This document shows, piece after piece, positions 61,004 through 64,000 of a stretch of DNA of 64,000 bases (its first letter is position 1; each line of letters begins with the position of its first letter). Source of the DNA: Brachionus rotundiformis. Lineage: Eukaryota > Rotifera > Eurotatoria > Ploima > Brachionidae. The notes under the pieces were generated by a model. It searched no databases. It had not been told where the DNA came from and saw only the letters and a list, made by a program, of their open reading frames with translations. Where the stretch lies: contig JAESIW010000020.1 of NCBI GenBank assembly GCA_016802295.1, forward strand, positions 3,300,615 to 3,364,614, given 5' to 3'. Both the position numbers and the translations under genes were made by a program.

Positions 61004-64000
61004 ATGTCCCACGGGTCCAAGTTAGAAGTTGATTTGCCTTGTCAACAAAGCGAAAATGATTCAGAAAGGGCTGATGAATGGCTTGCAATCAAAACAAACA
61101 AATTCAAGACTAATGAATTGGTTAATATTGTCTCACTTAGTGTAGAGATGGAAAAAGTAACTAATTATTTCAATTTAGTATTCAAATCATTTAAATAAAG
61201 AAAAATATTTTAATTAGAAATTAAAATTTTTAAGCTCTGTTTTATATTTTTAAATAGTTAGAAATTAATTTTTCAAATTAGTAGTGGTCATTTAGTCTTG
61301 ATTAAAATAAATTAAGCTGATTTTGTTCTATTAAAAGATTATTATTGTGACAAGAGAGCACAATAGAGTGGCTACAGATGACATTGATACAAAGCAGTGG
61401 TATGGTATATATACAGTGGAGCAGCTGTATCTGATTCATCAGCACTTTTGCCAAGTGGCAAGCGAATTGGACCAATACTACCCGGACCAATTGAGGCCAA
61501 TTAAAGGATACTTGTCCACTTATTTCAATAAAAATTTTACCAAAACAATCTGCAGCGAGACAGCTAGTGAACAAGACATAGATTTGCAGGACAATTTTTT
61601 ATGTAATTCAATTAAGGATTATTTAAAAAACTGCATTGAGTTGACTGGAGTTAACCTTTATATAGACATTTTGTTCAATGATTTGAACAGCAATGACTAC
61701 TTTGAGATATATTCTGAGTTTAACCTGAAGCGTTTGCTCAGTGATATTGATACAGTGAAAGAGCTTTTTGGCAAAATCCGTGCCAAAGAGGATAAAAAGA
61801 AGAAAATTCAAAAGATTGACCTAAATAATGAGGATTTTATTTGGGAGTTTAAGCGCAATGTGCGAAATATTCTGCTATCTTATTCTCAGGAAGACAAATT
61901 AATTAGTCAAATGTTGCTCCTTTATGCCGAATATTACAACAATTTACTTAAACCCTTGATAGATTCAAACGAGTTGGCCAAAAAAAATTTGGCAAAATAT
62001 GAAAAAAAACTTGCTAGTCAGCTTAAAACGAACAAGTTTTTACCAGCTCAGTCAAATATAAACGCTCTCAAGGAACTTGAAGAAATGGTACAAAAAACGA
62101 GTAAAGAGATATTTGAATTGTCAAATGATATAGACAAATTGTGCATTCAATATAAACAAAATGTAATCGACTTGTATCTCTTAATGCAGGAGAATATCAA
62201 ACAAGATAAACTCAAGTTTTACTTGCCAAAAAATAATCCATTTTTTTGTTTTTTTGAGACAATTGTCAAAGAAAGGTTTTCGAGGTAGGATATTCAAATT
62301 ATATTCTGAAAATTAAAAGTATTTTTTAAAAATTTAAAAATTATTAAAAGATAATAGATTATATATAAACATTATATAAAAATTCAAGATTTATTATTTA
62401 GTTTTATGTTCTTGTTGCGACATTTTAACAATAATGTTTGAGCCCATTACTGCTCTTGGGCAGTGTGGAGCTGAATTAGCCATATCCATTGAATTTGACC
62501 AGCCTATGTGCATTCTCATATTATTGCCTCTTAAAATTGTTCCGTTCTCTTTTGACATTGGTAAAGGGACTCGAGTTAGTTGAGCTTTTTCTAATCCATT
62601 TCCTGGTTTATACATTTCGATCAAATCTCCTCTCATTCGCTTTTCACTTAGTTTGGTTAGGCCTATCTTCAGCAATCGCATTTCAAAGTCTATGCCTCTC
62701 AAAGTCAAAGGTATTTTTGTGACAGGTTCCTGCACTTTTTCTAATGCATTCACAACCATCTTTTTATTTGGCTTCCATGCTTGCATCGCACACTCTAACT
62801 GTGGTCTGACCATAAAGATTTACAATTTTGTCCAAAAGTTTTTTCGTTTCTCATCATTGCTATGAGGTATGCACTGATGCCATACATTCAGTCTTCCTAA
62901 ATGCATTACCTTAAATTTTTTAGCAATGCTGACTATTTTCTTTCATATTTCAGTCTTTTTCCAGTTATCCTAGAGATTTTGGATTTCCTACTTGGAAAAT
63001 GATCCAAAATTTTAGCTTATGTTGATGGCAGTTGAGCTCTTGTCCAACTACTTGAAAACGTTTATTGATTATATTCTTAAAAATTGGTAGCTTTGCATAA
63101 GTATTTGTATCTATTATTAAATACATGGACTCTTTTAAAATTACATTCGGTAATAAGTGTCGTTGTGAATTTATTACCAAAAAACAAAACAAAATTTAGA
63201 TAACTTAAAAATTTTGAAAGTGTGCGATTTTATTTTAATTATTTTCTTATAGTATTTTACTAACAAGCTTCGGACCTTTTAAAAAAAAGTTATCTAAATT
63301 ATTTTTTTCTTTTTTTAAAATTCACAATTCCCAAAAAGTTTAGGTCTCAAACTTGGAAAAAAAATTTATAAATCTTCATCAGTAGTACTATTGTCTTGTG
63401 GACCCTTTTTTGCTGACCACCCTTTCAAAATAAATGAAATTACACTAAGTTTTTGTTTGACAGTTTCGTTTTTTGGTGCTTATCTCGTGTTCAATTTATC
63501 TAGCTTAAAATAATTTTCCAACCCTTAAGGCTCCAAAATTTGGAGATGGTTACAAGTCCTTATTTTTTTTTAACATCAAATTATTCAATAAAAATCAACA
63601 AATTCAGAAACAATTATCTAGAAACAAAATTTTTTTAAAATTAAAATACGTTTTATTTTTTACTAAAATTAAAAATCCTTTTGCCATTTTAATAATTTTA
63701 TTAAAAATTAATTAAGGAATGAAGACGATATATCAGAAAAAAGAGTTCAAATGCTTAAAATTCAACTCGGATTGATCGAAAGAAAATTGGAAAATAAATC
63801 AGATAATGAAACAAGTCTATCTGATATAAGGGATCTTAAGATAAAAAGAATAAAACAAAAACTCAAGATATTTAATGAGGAAGAAGATCTTTTGAAAAAG
63901 TCATTAAACCAAATTAAAAATATCAATAATACAAGTGTATCTAGTGATGTATATAATTTAGCCAAAGAGTTGGGTCAACAATATTTAGACGAATTAAAGG
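61004..64000 (+). CDS. JMY/WHAMM-like actin nucleation-promoting factor, 3' partial
   Basis: Family of Arp2/3 activators working on membranes and microtubules. Visible exons are 61004-61156, 61338-62284 and 63717 to the window end, open at 64000. Junctions are phase 0 and phase 2. The first ATG in frame gives MSHGSKLEVDLPCQQ; an ATG at 60978 stops at once. The N-terminal domain runs ADEWLAIKTNKF...IVSLSVEMEK|IIIVTREHNR, in the place of the WxAVRxxxF...FVAWNExEGKFAITCHNR unit of the family. Then come QWYGIYTVEQLYLIHQHFCQ, SIKDYLKNCIELTGVNLYID, the YYNNLLKPLI segment, and long coiled coil (LKELEEMVQKTSKEIFELSN). Exon 3 continues coiled coil (MLKIQLGLIERKLE). The proline-rich and WH2/CA parts would lie beyond the window. 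The 1.4 kb intron 62285-63716 holds an antisense LINE copy. JMY versus WHAMM is not resolved. Confidence 0.8.
62394..62945 (-). mobile_element. LINE reverse-transcriptase 3' fragment, antisense in the JMY/WHAMM-like intron
   Basis: The best-preserved copy of the first LINE family. An open frame at 62394-62813 reads MVRPQLECAMQAWKPNKKMV, then ALEKVQEPVTKIPLTLRGID and EKRMRGDLIEMYK, ending near KMSQQEHKTK. VRP-x-LE...W-x-P, ALEKVQ...TK, LR-G and RM-RGDLIE are standard landmarks of the C-terminal part of non-LTR reverse transcriptases. The catalytic palm is absent, so this is a 5'-truncated copy, the usual outcome of target-primed insertion. No clear poly(A) tail or target duplication could be fixed in the AT-rich flanks. 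Confidence 0.85.

Noticed and set aside
1..64000. CRISPR arrays, bacterial operons, tRNA or rRNA genes
   Set aside because: No regularly spaced repeats, no cloverleaf-like sequence and no rRNA core sequence was noticed. The genes are intron-bearing and animal.

Overview
The window is animal nuclear DNA. It is strongly AT-rich, and the genes carry GT-AG introns, many of them only 45-60 bp. The gene content is metazoan: ARHGAP39/Vilse, JMY/WHAMM, CIR1, a Ly6-type GPI protein, an amidated-neuropeptide precursor and a CBM14 membrane protein. A small protostome with a compact, AT-rich genome, such as a monogonont rotifer, would fit, but that placement is inference. I rebuilt the gene models by hand from reading frame, splice phase and remembered family motifs; no alignment was run.

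Layout from left to right. (1) 204-3952, +: the 3' part of an ARHGAP39-like RhoGAP (WW, MyTH4, RhoGAP). (2) 5029-5390: a non-autonomous Mutator-like element with long inverted repeats and a 9-bp target duplication. (3) 5951-8137, -: succinate dehydrogenase flavoprotein in five exons. (4) 11593-17657, +: an 18-exon secreted protein with an ADAM-type metalloprotease domain that has lost its zinc and catalytic residues, followed by ShKT, EGF-like and threonine-rich modules. (5) 17807-18126: an assembly gap whose two flanks are near-identical. (6) 18.2-34.7 kb: gene-poor DNA with an unrecognised disordered protein (-), a two-exon Ly6/uPAR protein (+), a neuropeptide precursor (-), LINE remnants and a mariner-type MITE. 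(7) 34.7-45.3 kb: a small membrane protein, a CBM14 single-pass protein and a single-exon ankyrin-like protein (all +), plus an AT-hook exon (-). (8) 49-60 kb, -: GDPD1-like phosphodiesterase, NOP10, CIR1 and ILVBL/HACL2. (9) 61004-64000, +: the 5' half of a JMY/WHAMM-like actin nucleation factor, running off the window.

The housekeeping genes cover mitochondrial respiration (SDHA), lipid turnover (GDPD1-like, ILVBL), ribosome and telomerase RNP biogenesis (NOP10), transcriptional corepression (CIR1) and actin/Rho control (ARHGAP39, JMY/WHAMM). NOP10 lies 157 bp downstream of CIR1 on the same strand. Several genes have a splice-acceptor-like AG within about 35 bases of the ATG, which would fit spliced-leader trans-splicing or 5'UTR introns.

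The most unusual items are the catalytically dead ADAM-type protein with its modular tail, a precursor ending in a GF-amide peptide, and two small transposons whose insertions can be read to the base, one with a paralogous empty site about 0.9 kb away.
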